Shown here piece after piece: positions 9,214-17,320 of a stretch of DNA of 64,000 bases. Each line of letters opens with the position of its first letter. Positions within the stretch are counted from its first letter, which is position 1. The notes below the pieces were generated by a model. It ran no database searches. It saw nothing but the letters and a program-made list of their open reading frames with translations, and was not told the DNA's origin. The stretch is from Bacteroides thetaiotaomicron VPI-5482 (GTDB taxonomy: Bacteria; Bacteroidota; Bacteroidia; Bacteroidales; Bacteroidaceae): the NCBI RefSeq assembly GCF_000011065.1, contig NC_004663.1:1054001-1118000 (forward strand), in the 5' to 3' direction. The translations under genes were made by a program, and so were the position numbers.

Positions 9214-11112
9214 TTACCAGCCCGGATTCTGGACGAGGTTTTGTGTCTTTCTCATTTCGTGATCCGGTATTGGCTGTAAGTACATCTTTCTGTTGAATAC
9301 AATTTTTTCAGTTTCCACTACGCGGTTGAACTCTTCGGTATCATTGATAGTTCCCCGAACATTCATACCGTGTGCATATCCGTTCTGGCGTCCTTCACCG
9401 TCTTTGTCGGCAATCATCCAGCGGCGTACATCAAAATAACGTTGACCTTCCGTTGCCAGTTCAATCTGACGTTCGCGCTGAATGGCTGCTCTTTGCAATT
9501 CTTTATTACCTACGATACCGGGATTCAGTATTTCTACTTTCGGCAAGCCTGCCCGTTCGCGTACGAGGTTCAGATAAGTCAGTACGCGTGAGTCGCTCGG
9601 ATTTACTTCGTTGGCAACTTCTGCATATATCAGATAGAAATCCGCCAGACGGAAGATTATGGAAGGACGGTTCTGACTAGCTACACCCGGACTGGTTTTG
9701 CTGATTGATCGGTTGAAGCGCTTGAAAAGCATATATCCGGTTGTAGTGGCTTGTCCTTCCTGAACGCCTGCATTACCTCCATTGTAGAACTGGACTTGTT
9801 TGCAGGTGACAGGCCATTGGCGTCCGTTGAAGAAGACAGTGTTGTAGAAACGTGCTTCACGATTCAGATAGCGGTTACTGACTGTTACGTTGGTGTAGTT
9901 CTTAGAGTATTTTCCGTCATTCTTGTCCTTGTAAGTTCCGTAACCATCTTCTTTATAAAGTGTTGATTTCGGCAGATAGTCGGTTTCCTTGATAGGAAGT
10001 CCGTCGTTCATATAGAAGGCGTCTACGAGTTCTTGCGTTACTCCGGTCGAACCCAAACCGTTCTTTTCGCAGCGAGGAACGATTCTTCGGTCGAATGCGT
10101 CACCGTCAAGTCCTCCCCAGTCGTTGTTGGCGGTGCCCCAGATGATTTCTTTATTGTATTTCTGAAAGAGGTTGTAAACGGAGGCATCTACGTCTAGAAT
10201 CTGTTCACCGGTGCTGCTTGTTGTATATTCTTTGTATAACTCGTAGCGGTTTCCGGTTTCTGCGTAATCGATGAAATCTTTGCAGGCGTTTAATGCAGTA
10301 TTCCATTTGTTGTCATCACGATCCGGGAAGAGTCTTGTACCGTCTGGGTTGGTCAGAGACAGCGCTTCTCTGTATCCCCCGTTGAGAAGGGGGCTGGCTG
10401 CATATAGCCACAATTTGGCACGTACGGCCAAAGCGACACCTTTGGTTGGCCATGCGCGGTAAGATTCATTTTCGTGCATCGGTTCCTGTGGCAGTTCATT
10501 AGCTACTTCACGTAGTTCCTGATCAATATACGTGATAACTTCATCTACCGTATTTCTGGGAACATCCTGAGTCTCTGTCGCCTCGTATACCTTATCTTTT
10601 ACGAGGATAATAGGACCGTATTGTTCCAATAGCAGATAATTGTAAAATGCACGCATGAAGCGTACGTTGGCACGCATCTCATTCAGTTCGTCTTCTTCCA
10701 GTCTGTCGCCTTGCGTACCGCTGGTTGTAATCACATGAGCTTTCTCTAGGAAAATGTTAGCCTGCCGGATGTATTTATAGCAGTCGCCATAGCGGTGAAA
10801 ACCAGCAGTCGCCGCATTCTTGTCCGAGTTGTTGGCCTTGGCAGCATTTCCATAACCTACTACTAGTTCATCGCAGATTGCAGCCCACGGATTTTTAAAG
10901 GCTCCTACATTCAGGCTGTTTATTCCCGAATAATCGGGGATTCCTGCAAAGACATTGGCATACCATCGTTTGGTATAGGCTACGTTTTCAAATATTTGAT
11001 CTGTATTTTGCAAGCCTCCTGACATCTGGTCCGAAACAGCCAGATAATCACATGAACTGACGGAGAAGAATAATCCCATCAGCAACATATATATGTGACT
11101 TTTACTTTTCAT
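9214..11112 (-). CDS. RagB/SusD family outer-membrane nutrient-binding lipoprotein
   Basis: This 632-residue SusD homologue begins with a lipoprotein signal (FFSVSSC, Cys near residue 21). The N-terminal half is SusD-like with helical TPR-type repeats (YNYLLLEQYGPIILV). The C-terminal RagB/SusD region shows the diagnostic ERQIELATEGQRYFDVRRW near residue 565. SusD proteins cap the SusC barrel and hand over glycan to it. It lies 20 bp downstream of the susC homologue and just upstream of the F5/8C lipoprotein. The locus carries no glycoside hydrolase, so substrate type cannot be deduced. Confidence 0.96.
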   Translation of the reverse strand: MKSKSHIYMLLMGLFFSVSSCDYLAVSDQMSGGLQNTDQIFENVAYTKRWYANVFAGIPDYSGINSLNVGAFKNPWAAICDELVVGYGNAAKANNSDKNAATAGFHRYGDCYKYIRQANIFLEKAHVITTSGTQGDRLEEDELNEMRANVRFMRAFYNYLLLEQYGPIILVKDKVYEATETQDVPRNTVDEVITYIDQELREVANELPQEPMHENESYRAWPTKGVALAVRAKLWLYAASPLLNGGYREALSLTNPDGTRLFPDRDDNKWNTALNACKDFIDYAETGNRYELYKEYTTSSTGEQILDVDASVYNLFQKYNKEIIWGTANNDWGGLDGDAFDRRIVPRCEKNGLGSTGVTQELVDAFYMNDGLPIKETDYLPKSTLYKEDGYGTYKDKNDGKYSKNYTNVTVSNRYLNREARFYNTVFFNGRQWPVTCKQVQFYNGGNAGVQEGQATTTGYMLFKRFNRSISKTSPGVASQNRPSIIFRLADFYLIYAEVANEVNPSDSRVLTYLNLVRERAGLPKVEILNPGIVGNKELQRAAIQRERQIELATEGQRYFDVRRWMIADKDGEGRQNGYAHGMNVRGTINDTEEFNRVVETEKIVFNRKMYLQPIPDHEMRKTQNLVQNPGW

Positions 11113-11132
11113 ATTTTTATCTTTTATGGTTT

Positions 11133-14100
11133 TTAGAATGTGAAATCAAGACCGATTGTATAGGTTCGCGGCAGCGGATAGTTAAGTCCGGCATTCGCAT
11201 TTCCGGCTTCCGGATCGAAATATTTGATATGATCCCATACTGCCAGGTTATATCCCATCAGATAGATACGGGCAGCTTCGAAGCCGATCTTGCTTAAGAA
11301 TTTCTTAGGTATCTGATAGCCGATTTCTATATTCTTCAATCGGAGGAAAGAGCCATCGCGCAGCCACCATGTACTGGCAACGCGGTTATTAGCATTGTTC
11401 GCATTGCTCTTGTGCAGACGGGGAATAATTACATCCTGGCTCGGATTGTTCTCTGTCCAACGGTTTAATGCAAAGGTGCGATAGTTGGACTGGTCTACAC
11501 CCCATGAGAATGGGTACCATCCTTCGGAAGTCTTTCCACCCAATAATACAGAAGTGTTCCCTGCTCCCTGGAAGAAGATGCTGGCGTAGATTCCTTTATA
11601 TTCGGCATTTAAACCGAATCCGTAGATAATTTCCGGAGTTTCCGGATGACCGATTCCTCTTACACGGTCATAAGAGTCGATGATTCCGTCTCCATTGACG
11701 TCGGTATATTTGATGTCACCGGGACCAAGGAGTCCGCCTAAGGTTGGTTGTGGAATTTCCGAACGGAGTTTATAAGTCTTCAGACCGTTAGCGTTGGTGC
11801 TTACGGTAAAGTCGTCTTCGGTATAAAGTCGTTCTGCGATGTAATAGAGATTATCTTTATCACTGACACGTTTGCCCGTAATAGCTTGGTAGTCATACTT
11901 TGGAGGAAGTTCATCATATTCCAGAATTTTATTGCGGGTGAATGTGAATGTACCTCTTGCGCTAAGTTTTACCTTGCCTATATTTTGATGAGCGTTCACA
12001 GACATGTCAACACCTCTGTTGCGAACCTTACCGAAGTTTTGCCACGGATCGTCTCTCAGACCGCCAAGCTGGGGAACAGTCTGACGTTGCAGCAGAATCT
12101 GGCTTCTGGTAGAATCGAAGTAATCAAAGATAACTTCAAGACGGTTGTCAAACAAGCCGATATCGAAACCGTAGTTTTGTTTGTCTTCTACTTCCCATCC
12201 CAAGTAAGGAGCTGCAAAACGTCCTTCTATGATGCCGTTGCCGATACCGTTCAGACCGCCTCCGGTATCATTGTAACCTTGCGTAAAACCTCCGGCATCC
12301 ATTTTGTAGGTCGGACGGTACAAGAAACGGGTTCCTCCTGTATTGTCGTTACCGGCACGTCCGACAGAGGCTCTTAATTTGAGTTTGGGGACATACTTTT
12401 TGATTACTTCCGGGTAGAAAGACTCATTGGAAATGTAGTAGGCAAGACCTACTGCCGGGAAGAAACCGAAACGGTTGCCCGAAGCAAATGCTTCCGAACC
12501 GGTGTATCCGAAGTTGCCTTCAATGAAATAGCGTCCGCCGTAACCGTAAGTTAAACGTCCTACCAGACCTTGCTTACGATAGGGAAGTGCTACATTGTGA
12601 TATTGGGTTTCCTTTTGCATGTACAATAGCATGGCACCTACTTCGTGCTGGTCGAACGTACGTTTATAGTTGATGGCAGCATCTATGTAAATCTTCTTGG
12701 TTGCGCTTGTCGCACTATTCTTAGGGTCCTGCAATTCAGGGTTTCCGGATACGACTGTGGCAAATAATAGATTGCCGTTTTCGTCGTGTCCCGTAGCATG
12801 ATATCTTGTCGGATTATATTCACGGCGAACGATCATTTCACTATCATAGTCATAACTTGCGTTCAGGCGTACAGACAAACCTTTGGTGATAAAATCCAGT
12901 TTCTGGTCTACATAAACTTTGGATTGAATGGCAGTACGGTATTCTTTGGCGTATCCGGAGTTCATCAATAAGTTGTACGGGTTGCGCATGTTAGCGTCAC
13001 GTTCCTGTGAGTAGGTTGAAACAGTACCATCACTGTATACAGCCGGAAATGTATAAGGAGGAGTAATCAGCATGGAACGGAATATATTGGCAGTTCCTGT
13101 TCCCGGATAATTATTAACCAGATACTGAAGTGCGAGGTCAACTCCTACAGTTGTAGTGCTTGATACGTTCATATCAATATTTGAACGAAGATTGATACGG
13201 TCGATGCCGATGTTTGTATTATATTGTTTGGTAGGACTTCCTTTGAAAATACCACTTTCGTTGTAATATGCTGCCGAAACAAAGTATTTTGCTTTTTCTG
13301 TACCTCCACGTACATTCAAGGTATATCTGTGTGTGAATGTGTTTTTACGTAACATTTTGTCGATCCAGTTGGTATTTGGATATAGGTCCGGATCGTCATT
13401 GTTCCGGTAATGTGCAATTAAGTCATCCGAAAACTGCGGTAATTCCCCATCATTATGGAGTGCTTCGTTGAACAGGTCCAGATAGTCGGCCGAACCAACG
13501 AATTCGGGAAGACGGGTGGGGGAAGAAATGGTGTGTTCTGTCTTGAATGAAATCTTTGCCTTCTCTACACGTCCGCGTTTGGTAGTGACAAGTACTACAC
13601 CATTGGCTCCCTCGGCACCATAAATGGCTGTTGCAGCGGCATCCTTCAAAACCGAAAACGTTTCGATTTCGTCGGGTTCAATATCACTCATGCTTCTGGG
13701 TACACCGTCCACAAGTACCAGTGGAGATGTACCACCCGCAAAGGTACTTACGCCTCGAATCCAAAACTCTGCGTTATCATATCCGGGTTCACCCGAACGT
13801 TGTACTGCAATCAAACCGGCGACTTGTCCGGCAAGACTGTTATTCAGGCTTCGCGAAGGGACAACGATATCCTTTGGTTTGATGGAACTCATAGAAACGA
13901 CTACGCTTTCCTTTTTCTGCTGTCCGTAGCCGACTACTACAACTTCGTCCAGCGCTTTGGAGTCTTCGTTCAGCATCACATTGATGTTGCGGCGCCCTTT
14001 TACTTTTATTTCTTCGGTTACGTATCCAAGATATGATACTTGCAAAATTGCATTGTCGGAAGGAATCATAATCTGATAACGTCCTTCTACATCGGTTATT

Positions 14101-14345
14101 GCTCCGACGTTTGATTGTCCTTTTACTACAACATTGGCTCCGATGATAGATTCTCCTTTGCTGTCTGTTACTACACCTGTTATTTTAATCTTATTTTGTT
14201 GCGTTGTTTCTGAACTCTCTATGCCATTCATCGGCTTTTCCGCATTGCCGGCATTTATGAGTGGAGAAAAACATAAAGAAAAGAACAGAACACCGATTCG
14301 CGCGGTTGTGTGCACTTTGTTTGAAGTAAATAAAATGTTTTTCAT
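11133..14345 (-). CDS. SusC/RagA family TonB-linked outer-membrane transporter
   Basis: This 1070-residue TonB-dependent transporter has a signal peptide over about residues 1-32. A carboxypeptidase-regulatory-like domain at about 52-130 starts ITGVVTDSKGESIIGANV. The SusC signature DEVVVVGYG follows, then a plug domain to about 260 ending with ATAIYGAEGANGVVLVTTK. A long beta-barrel closes with a terminal aromatic (LDFTF). It imports oligosaccharide across the outer membrane with its SusD partner. The first gene of the operon, it starts 161 bp from the nearest inverted repeat of an invertible segment. I find no fixed TAnnTTTG promoter between start codon and repeat, which implies expression depends on the switch orientation. 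Confidence 0.97.
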   Translation of the reverse strand: MKNILFTSNKVHTTARIGVLFFSLCFSPLINAGNAEKPMNGIESSETTQQNKIKITGVVTDSKGESIIGANVVVKGQSNVGAITDVEGRYQIMIPSDNAILQVSYLGYVTEEIKVKGRRNINVMLNEDSKALDEVVVVGYGQQKKESVVVSMSSIKPKDIVVPSRSLNNSLAGQVAGLIAVQRSGEPGYDNAEFWIRGVSTFAGGTSPLVLVDGVPRSMSDIEPDEIETFSVLKDAAATAIYGAEGANGVVLVTTKRGRVEKAKISFKTEHTISSPTRLPEFVGSADYLDLFNEALHNDGELPQFSDDLIAHYRNNDDPDLYPNTNWIDKMLRKNTFTHRYTLNVRGGTEKAKYFVSAAYYNESGIFKGSPTKQYNTNIGIDRINLRSNIDMNVSSTTTVGVDLALQYLVNNYPGTGTANIFRSMLITPPYTFPAVYSDGTVSTYSQERDANMRNPYNLLMNSGYAKEYRTAIQSKVYVDQKLDFITKGLSVRLNASYDYDSEMIVRREYNPTRYHATGHDENGNLLFATVVSGNPELQDPKNSATSATKKIYIDAAINYKRTFDQHEVGAMLLYMQKETQYHNVALPYRKQGLVGRLTYGYGGRYFIEGNFGYTGSEAFASGNRFGFFPAVGLAYYISNESFYPEVIKKYVPKLKLRASVGRAGNDNTGGTRFLYRPTYKMDAGGFTQGYNDTGGGLNGIGNGIIEGRFAAPYLGWEVEDKQNYGFDIGLFDNRLEVIFDYFDSTRSQILLQRQTVPQLGGLRDDPWQNFGKVRNRGVDMSVNAHQNIGKVKLSARGTFTFTRNKILEYDELPPKYDYQAITGKRVSDKDNLYYIAERLYTEDDFTVSTNANGLKTYKLRSEIPQPTLGGLLGPGDIKYTDVNGDGIIDSYDRVRGIGHPETPEIIYGFGLNAEYKGIYASIFFQGAGNTSVLLGGKTSEGWYPFSWGVDQSNYRTFALNRWTENNPSQDVIIPRLHKSNANNANNRVASTWWLRDGSFLRLKNIEIGYQIPKKFLSKIGFEAARIYLMGYNLAVWDHIKYFDPEAGNANAGLNYPLPRTYTIGLDFTF

Positions 14346-14506
14346 AATTTTGATTTTAAAATAATAACTAGTTTACCGGTTTTGTTTGTAAACGATAGGG
14401 ATGGTAAATCATAATACTGTAATATTTCCATAGGCATTGATTGTGTGTTGATTTTTGATTAAAAATTAGGTTGTGAAATATAGAATTTAGTAAACTCTAA
14501 GGCGGT

Positions 14507-14528
14507 ATAAGTTCATGGAGAACTTGGT
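14507..14528 (+). repeat. Left inverted repeat / recombination site
   Basis: Perfect reverse complement of 14766-14787. Its core is a dyad, AAGTTC and GAACTT around a 5-bp spacer (14509-14525), typical of a tyrosine-recombinase binding site. Read on the minus strand the core is AGTTCTCCATGAACT. Confidence 0.9.
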
Positions 14529-14673
14529 GGGATGAGTATTATGAGTACATATTAATTTCAAATACCTCCTGAAATATTACTTTATCAGAATTATAAAAGG
14601 AAAAGATAGGGTAAACGAAGAAATAACTTTTAAAAAAAGCATCAATTTATAGCGTATTTCTGAAAAATATAAC

Positions 14674-14681
14674 TATTTTTG
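14674..14681 (+). promoter_or_regulatory. Promoter -7 box inside the invertible segment
   Basis: TATTTTTG matches TAnnTTTG exactly. A clear -33 TTTG is not evident. In the present orientation transcription would run rightward toward 15072. Confidence 0.6.
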
Positions 14682-14765
14682 TCGCCAACAAAGCAAAGAA
14701 AATCATTCAATATTTGTAAACCTTAAATTTTCAAAAGATGAAAGCTTATTTTTCTAAAATCTGCT

Positions 14766-14787
14766 ACCAAGTTCTCCATGAACTTAT
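14766..14787 (-). repeat. Right inverted repeat / recombination site
   Basis: Inverted copy of 14507-14528. The plus-strand core AGTTCTCCATGAACT (14770-14784) fits the motif AGTYYYN4GDACT, which I recall as the consensus for the B. fragilis tyrosine recombinase acting on susC/susD inversions. Confidence 0.9.
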
Positions 14788-15029
14788 CTGAATATATCCT
14801 TAATTTATCTATTATTTATCTGATTATTAATATATTGTATGTTTGATCGGAATGAGCTAAAATAGTATTTAACATATTCCTGTTTTGTCTGTCTTATCCT
14901 TATTTTACGTTTTGTATAATTATATATGTATCATTATTTTGTAATGAGCGTGTGCCGGTATAGAAAAACTTTTAATGCCTTATTTCAATTAATTTTAAGC
15001 AGGTTCATGGGAAAAACAATTTTAAAAAT

Positions 15030-15037
15030 TACCTTTG
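15030..15037 (+). promoter_or_regulatory. Promoter -7 box for the lipoprotein pair
   Basis: TACCTTTG matches TAnnTTTG and lies 35 bp before the ATG at 15072. This gives the lipoprotein genes their own promoter, independent of the invertible segment. Confidence 0.6.
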
Positions 15038-15071
15038 CAATATTCTAAGTTTTATCTCAAATAAAAAGCAT

Positions 15072-15455
15072 ATGAACAAAATGAGAGTTTTTTTATTGTT
15101 TGCTGTTTTGGTTGGTGTGATAAGTGCTTGTCAATCAAAGAGCGAACAGACTGCGGGACAAGAGCAGGATACTATGGATGATAGTCTGGCTGTTGCTCCT
15201 ACAGAAGATGAGAAAACAATCTTCGGGGTAGTAGAAGATGCTTCGATGAATAATTTTATGTTGGTTACTTCGAAAGGAGATACAGTGTTCGTCAGTACGA
15301 TGGATCAGGAGCCGAGTGAAGTCGGTGGCTTCGAACTGGGAGACACCGTACAGGTGAATTACATAGAAGAAGAGGAAGAGCCGGGATCGAATACGATACC
15401 AACTGCAAAGAAAGTGATTGTAGTAGGGAAGAAGGCGGATCGGACTAATGACTAA
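15072..15455 (+). CDS. Small acidic lipoprotein, unknown function (127 aa)
   Basis: The lipoprotein signal peptide has lipobox GVISAC, Cys near residue 20. An acidic, Gln/Glu-rich linker follows (about 21-50), then a compact domain with FGVVEDASMNNFMLVTSKGD, which looks like a small beta-barrel of OB-type topology; that fold is only a guess. It is probably anchored in a membrane facing the periplasm. It is paired with another small lipoprotein 25 bp downstream. I do not recognise the family with certainty. Confidence 0.8.
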   Translation: MNKMRVFLLFAVLVGVISACQSKSEQTAGQEQDTMDDSLAVAPTEDEKTIFGVVEDASMNNFMLVTSKGDTVFVSTMDQEPSEVGGFELGDTVQVNYIEEEEEPGSNTIPTAKKVIVVGKKADRTND

Positions 15456-15480
15456 TTAATAATCTAATCAGAACTACAGA

Positions 15481-15828
15481 ATGAAAAAGAAAATGTTGGC
15501 AGCAACTCTGTTGATGGGTTTATTGGCTGCATGTGGAGGTAACTCTGCCTCAATTGTTGGCTCATGGGTAGAACCTGTGCCGGGACTGGAAGGACAAGTA
15601 CAAGGTATTAAGATGGAAGAAGGAGGCGTTGCTTCTTCTGTCAATATGGCTACTTTGGTTTATGAAAGCTGGAAACAGGAAGGAACTAAACTGATTCTGA
15701 CAGGAAAAAGTATCGGTAATGGCCAGACGATTGAATTTGTGGATACGATGGATATCAAGAGACTGACGGCTGATTCTTTGGTTCTGGATAACCAAGGAAT
15801 GGAAATTCGTTACGCAAAGCAGAAGTAA
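15481..15828 (+). CDS. Lipocalin-like lipoprotein (115 aa)
   Basis: A short lipoprotein with lipobox LLAAC (Cys near residue 18). It then has a lipocalin-like opening (IVGSWVEPVPG) and alternating beta strands ending in LVLDNQGMEIRYAKQK. Small Bacteroides proteins of this kind are annotated as lipocalin-like domains; ligands are unknown. It is co-transcribed with the gene before it and followed by a strong bidirectional terminator. Confidence 0.82.
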   Translation: MKKKMLAATLLMGLLAACGGNSASIVGSWVEPVPGLEGQVQGIKMEEGGVASSVNMATLVYESWKQEGTKLILTGKSIGNGQTIEFVDTMDIKRLTADSLVLDNQGMEIRYAKQK

Positions 15829-15846
15829 TTTGTTTGCTGTAGAATT

Positions 15847-15894
15847 AAAAAAGCTACTTTCCTGATGATTTGTCTTTCGGAAAGTAGCTTTTTT
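15847..15894. terminator. Bidirectional intrinsic terminator
   Basis: A perfect 16-bp stem (15847-15862 with 15879-15894) has A-run and T-run at its two ends, so it serves both the lipoprotein pair (+) and the convergent serine palmitoyltransferase gene (-). Confidence 0.9.
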
Positions 15895-15915
15895 ATAGCT
15901 TTTCAGAGATGCTGC

Positions 15916-17100
15916 TTACAAAAGGTCTAAAGCTTTGAAAGCTTTCACTAACTTTTCTACAGCACTGTCTATTTGTTCTTTGGTGTGAGTAGCCATCAAT
16001 GCCACGCGTACCAATGTGTCTTGCGGAGCACATGCCGGCGGAATAACCGGATTGATGAATACACCTTCGTCGAAAGCTAACTTAGTAACCATGAAAGTCT
16101 TCTCCGTATCGCGTACATAAAGAGGAATGATAGGAGACTCAGTAGCACCGATCTCGAAGCCTGCTTCACGGAAACGTCTCAGAGCATAGTTGGTTGCTTC
16201 CCACAGAGCGTTCAGTCTTTCCGGTTCATTCTGGATGATATGAAGCGCTTCCAGAGCAGCTGCTGTTGCAGCCGGAGTGTTGGATGCACTGAAAATATAA
16301 GTACGTGCATTGTGTCGCAGCCAGTTGATGATAGAAGAATCAGCAGCGATAAAACCGCCGATAGAGGCCAGTGACTTACTGAAAGTACCCATGATCAGGT
16401 CTACTTCGTGTGTCAGACCGAAATGGTCGCATACACCACGTCCCTGTTTTCCGAATACACCCAAACCGTGAGCTTCGTCTACCATGATAGTAGCATTGTA
16501 TTTATGTTTCAGGCGAACGATTTCGGGTAGGTTTGCCAAGTCACCTTCCATAGAGAATACACCGTCTACTATGATCAGTTTCACTGAATCCGGATTGCAC
16601 TTCTGAAGTTGCTTTTCCAGATCCGCCATATCGTTGTGCTTATATTTTAATTGCTGTGAGAAGGAGAGACGACGGCCATCTACGATAGAGGCATGGTCAC
16701 GGTCATCACATATTATATAATCATTTCGGTCGGTCAGGCATGAGATAACTCCGGAATTAACCGTAAAACCGGTAGAGAAGCAAAGTGCTTCATCCTTGCC
16801 AACAAAGGCTGCCAGTTCTTTTTCAAGTTGAACATGAAGATCGAGCGTACCATTCAGAAAACGTGAACCGGCACAACCGGAACCGTATTTGCGCATGGCT
16901 TTGATACCTGCTTCAATCACTCTTTCATCTCCCGTAAGGCCAGTGTATGCATTGGACCCGAACATTAACACATGTTGTCCGCCCATTTCTACTTCTGTAC
17001 CCTGCTTTCCCTCAATCTCACGGAAATATGGGTAAACGCCCTGTGCCATAAATTTCTGTGGCAGGTCGTACTTAGCTAACTTCTCTTGTAATAATCCCAT
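15916..17100 (-). CDS. spt: Serine palmitoyltransferase (PLP-dependent alpha-oxoamine synthase)
   Basis: This 394-residue enzyme condenses L-serine with a fatty acyl-CoA or acyl-ACP to 3-ketosphinganine, the first step of Bacteroides sphingolipid synthesis. Family hallmarks are the DEAHG motif (Asp208, His211) and the PLP lysine in GTFSKSLAS (Lys242). The GCAGSRFLNG segment lies near residues 75-84. The family also contains BioF, KBL and HemA. I chose SPT because the sequence reads like the known B. thetaiotaomicron enzyme and a lipid kinase lies divergently beside it. It has its own promoter box at 17186-17193. Confidence 0.9.
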   Translation of the reverse strand: MGLLQEKLAKYDLPQKFMAQGVYPYFREIEGKQGTEVEMGGQHVLMFGSNAYTGLTGDERVIEAGIKAMRKYGSGCAGSRFLNGTLDLHVQLEKELAAFVGKDEALCFSTGFTVNSGVISCLTDRNDYIICDDRDHASIVDGRRLSFSQQLKYKHNDMADLEKQLQKCNPDSVKLIIVDGVFSMEGDLANLPEIVRLKHKYNATIMVDEAHGLGVFGKQGRGVCDHFGLTHEVDLIMGTFSKSLASIGGFIAADSSIINWLRHNARTYIFSASNTPAATAAALEALHIIQNEPERLNALWEATNYALRRFREAGFEIGATESPIIPLYVRDTEKTFMVTKLAFDEGVFINPVIPPACAPQDTLVRVALMATHTKEQIDSAVEKLVKAFKALDLL

Positions 17101-17185
17101 GAATTATAATTTATTATACTCATACTCAGATCATTCGCTGATGATCTAATTTCCTTTTATCTTAACAAGTGTTTAAAACAGGGGG

Positions 17186-17193
17186 CAAAGATA
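17186..17193 (-). promoter_or_regulatory. Promoter -7 box for spt
   Basis: Minus-strand TATCTTTG, an exact TAnnTTTG match, lies 85 bp upstream of the spt ATG. Confidence 0.6.
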
Positions 17194-17276
17194 ACAAAAT
17201 TTGCTTTTATCTGTTCTTTTTAAAAGAAAAAAGTTGCTCCCATGAGATTAGAAACCTCTAATAGATCAAAATTTAA

Positions 17277-17295
17277 TATATTTGTATTACTTTTG
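17277..17295 (+). promoter_or_regulatory. Tandem promoter -7 boxes for the lipid kinase
   Basis: Two exact TAnnTTTG matches, TATATTTG (17277-17284) and TACTTTTG (17288-17295), lie just before the ATG at 17321. The second leaves a leader of only about 20 nt. Confidence 0.6.
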
Positions 17296-17320
17296 TCGTC
17301 TACAATTGACAAAGATTAGC

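Larger units (their letters stand above)
14507..14787. promoter_or_regulatory. Invertible promoter segment (phase switch) upstream of the susC operon, apparently OFF
   Basis: A 281-bp stretch is bounded by perfect 22-bp inverted repeats (14507-14528 and 14766-14787). It contains a consensus Bacteroides -7 box (TATTTTTG, 14674-14681) on the plus strand, pointing away from susC. I find no TAnnTTTG on the minus strand in the segment. Inversion would place this box at 14613-14620 facing susC, about 260 nt before its start codon. Bacteroides are known to phase-vary susC/susD loci by such inversions. The present orientation would be OFF for susC. No recombinase gene is in the window. Confidence 0.85.
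14346..15071. other. 726-bp intergenic region between susC and the lipoprotein pair
   Basis: This AT-rich region holds the invertible segment (14507-14787) and a second promoter just before 15072. Elsewhere I see no RNA gene, terminator or credible small ORF. Confidence 0.7.

Noticed and set aside
11748..12377. 209-codon plus-strand ORF inside the susC homologue
   Set aside because: It is antisense to strongly conserved SusC barrel sequence and has no domain of its own; a shadow ORF.
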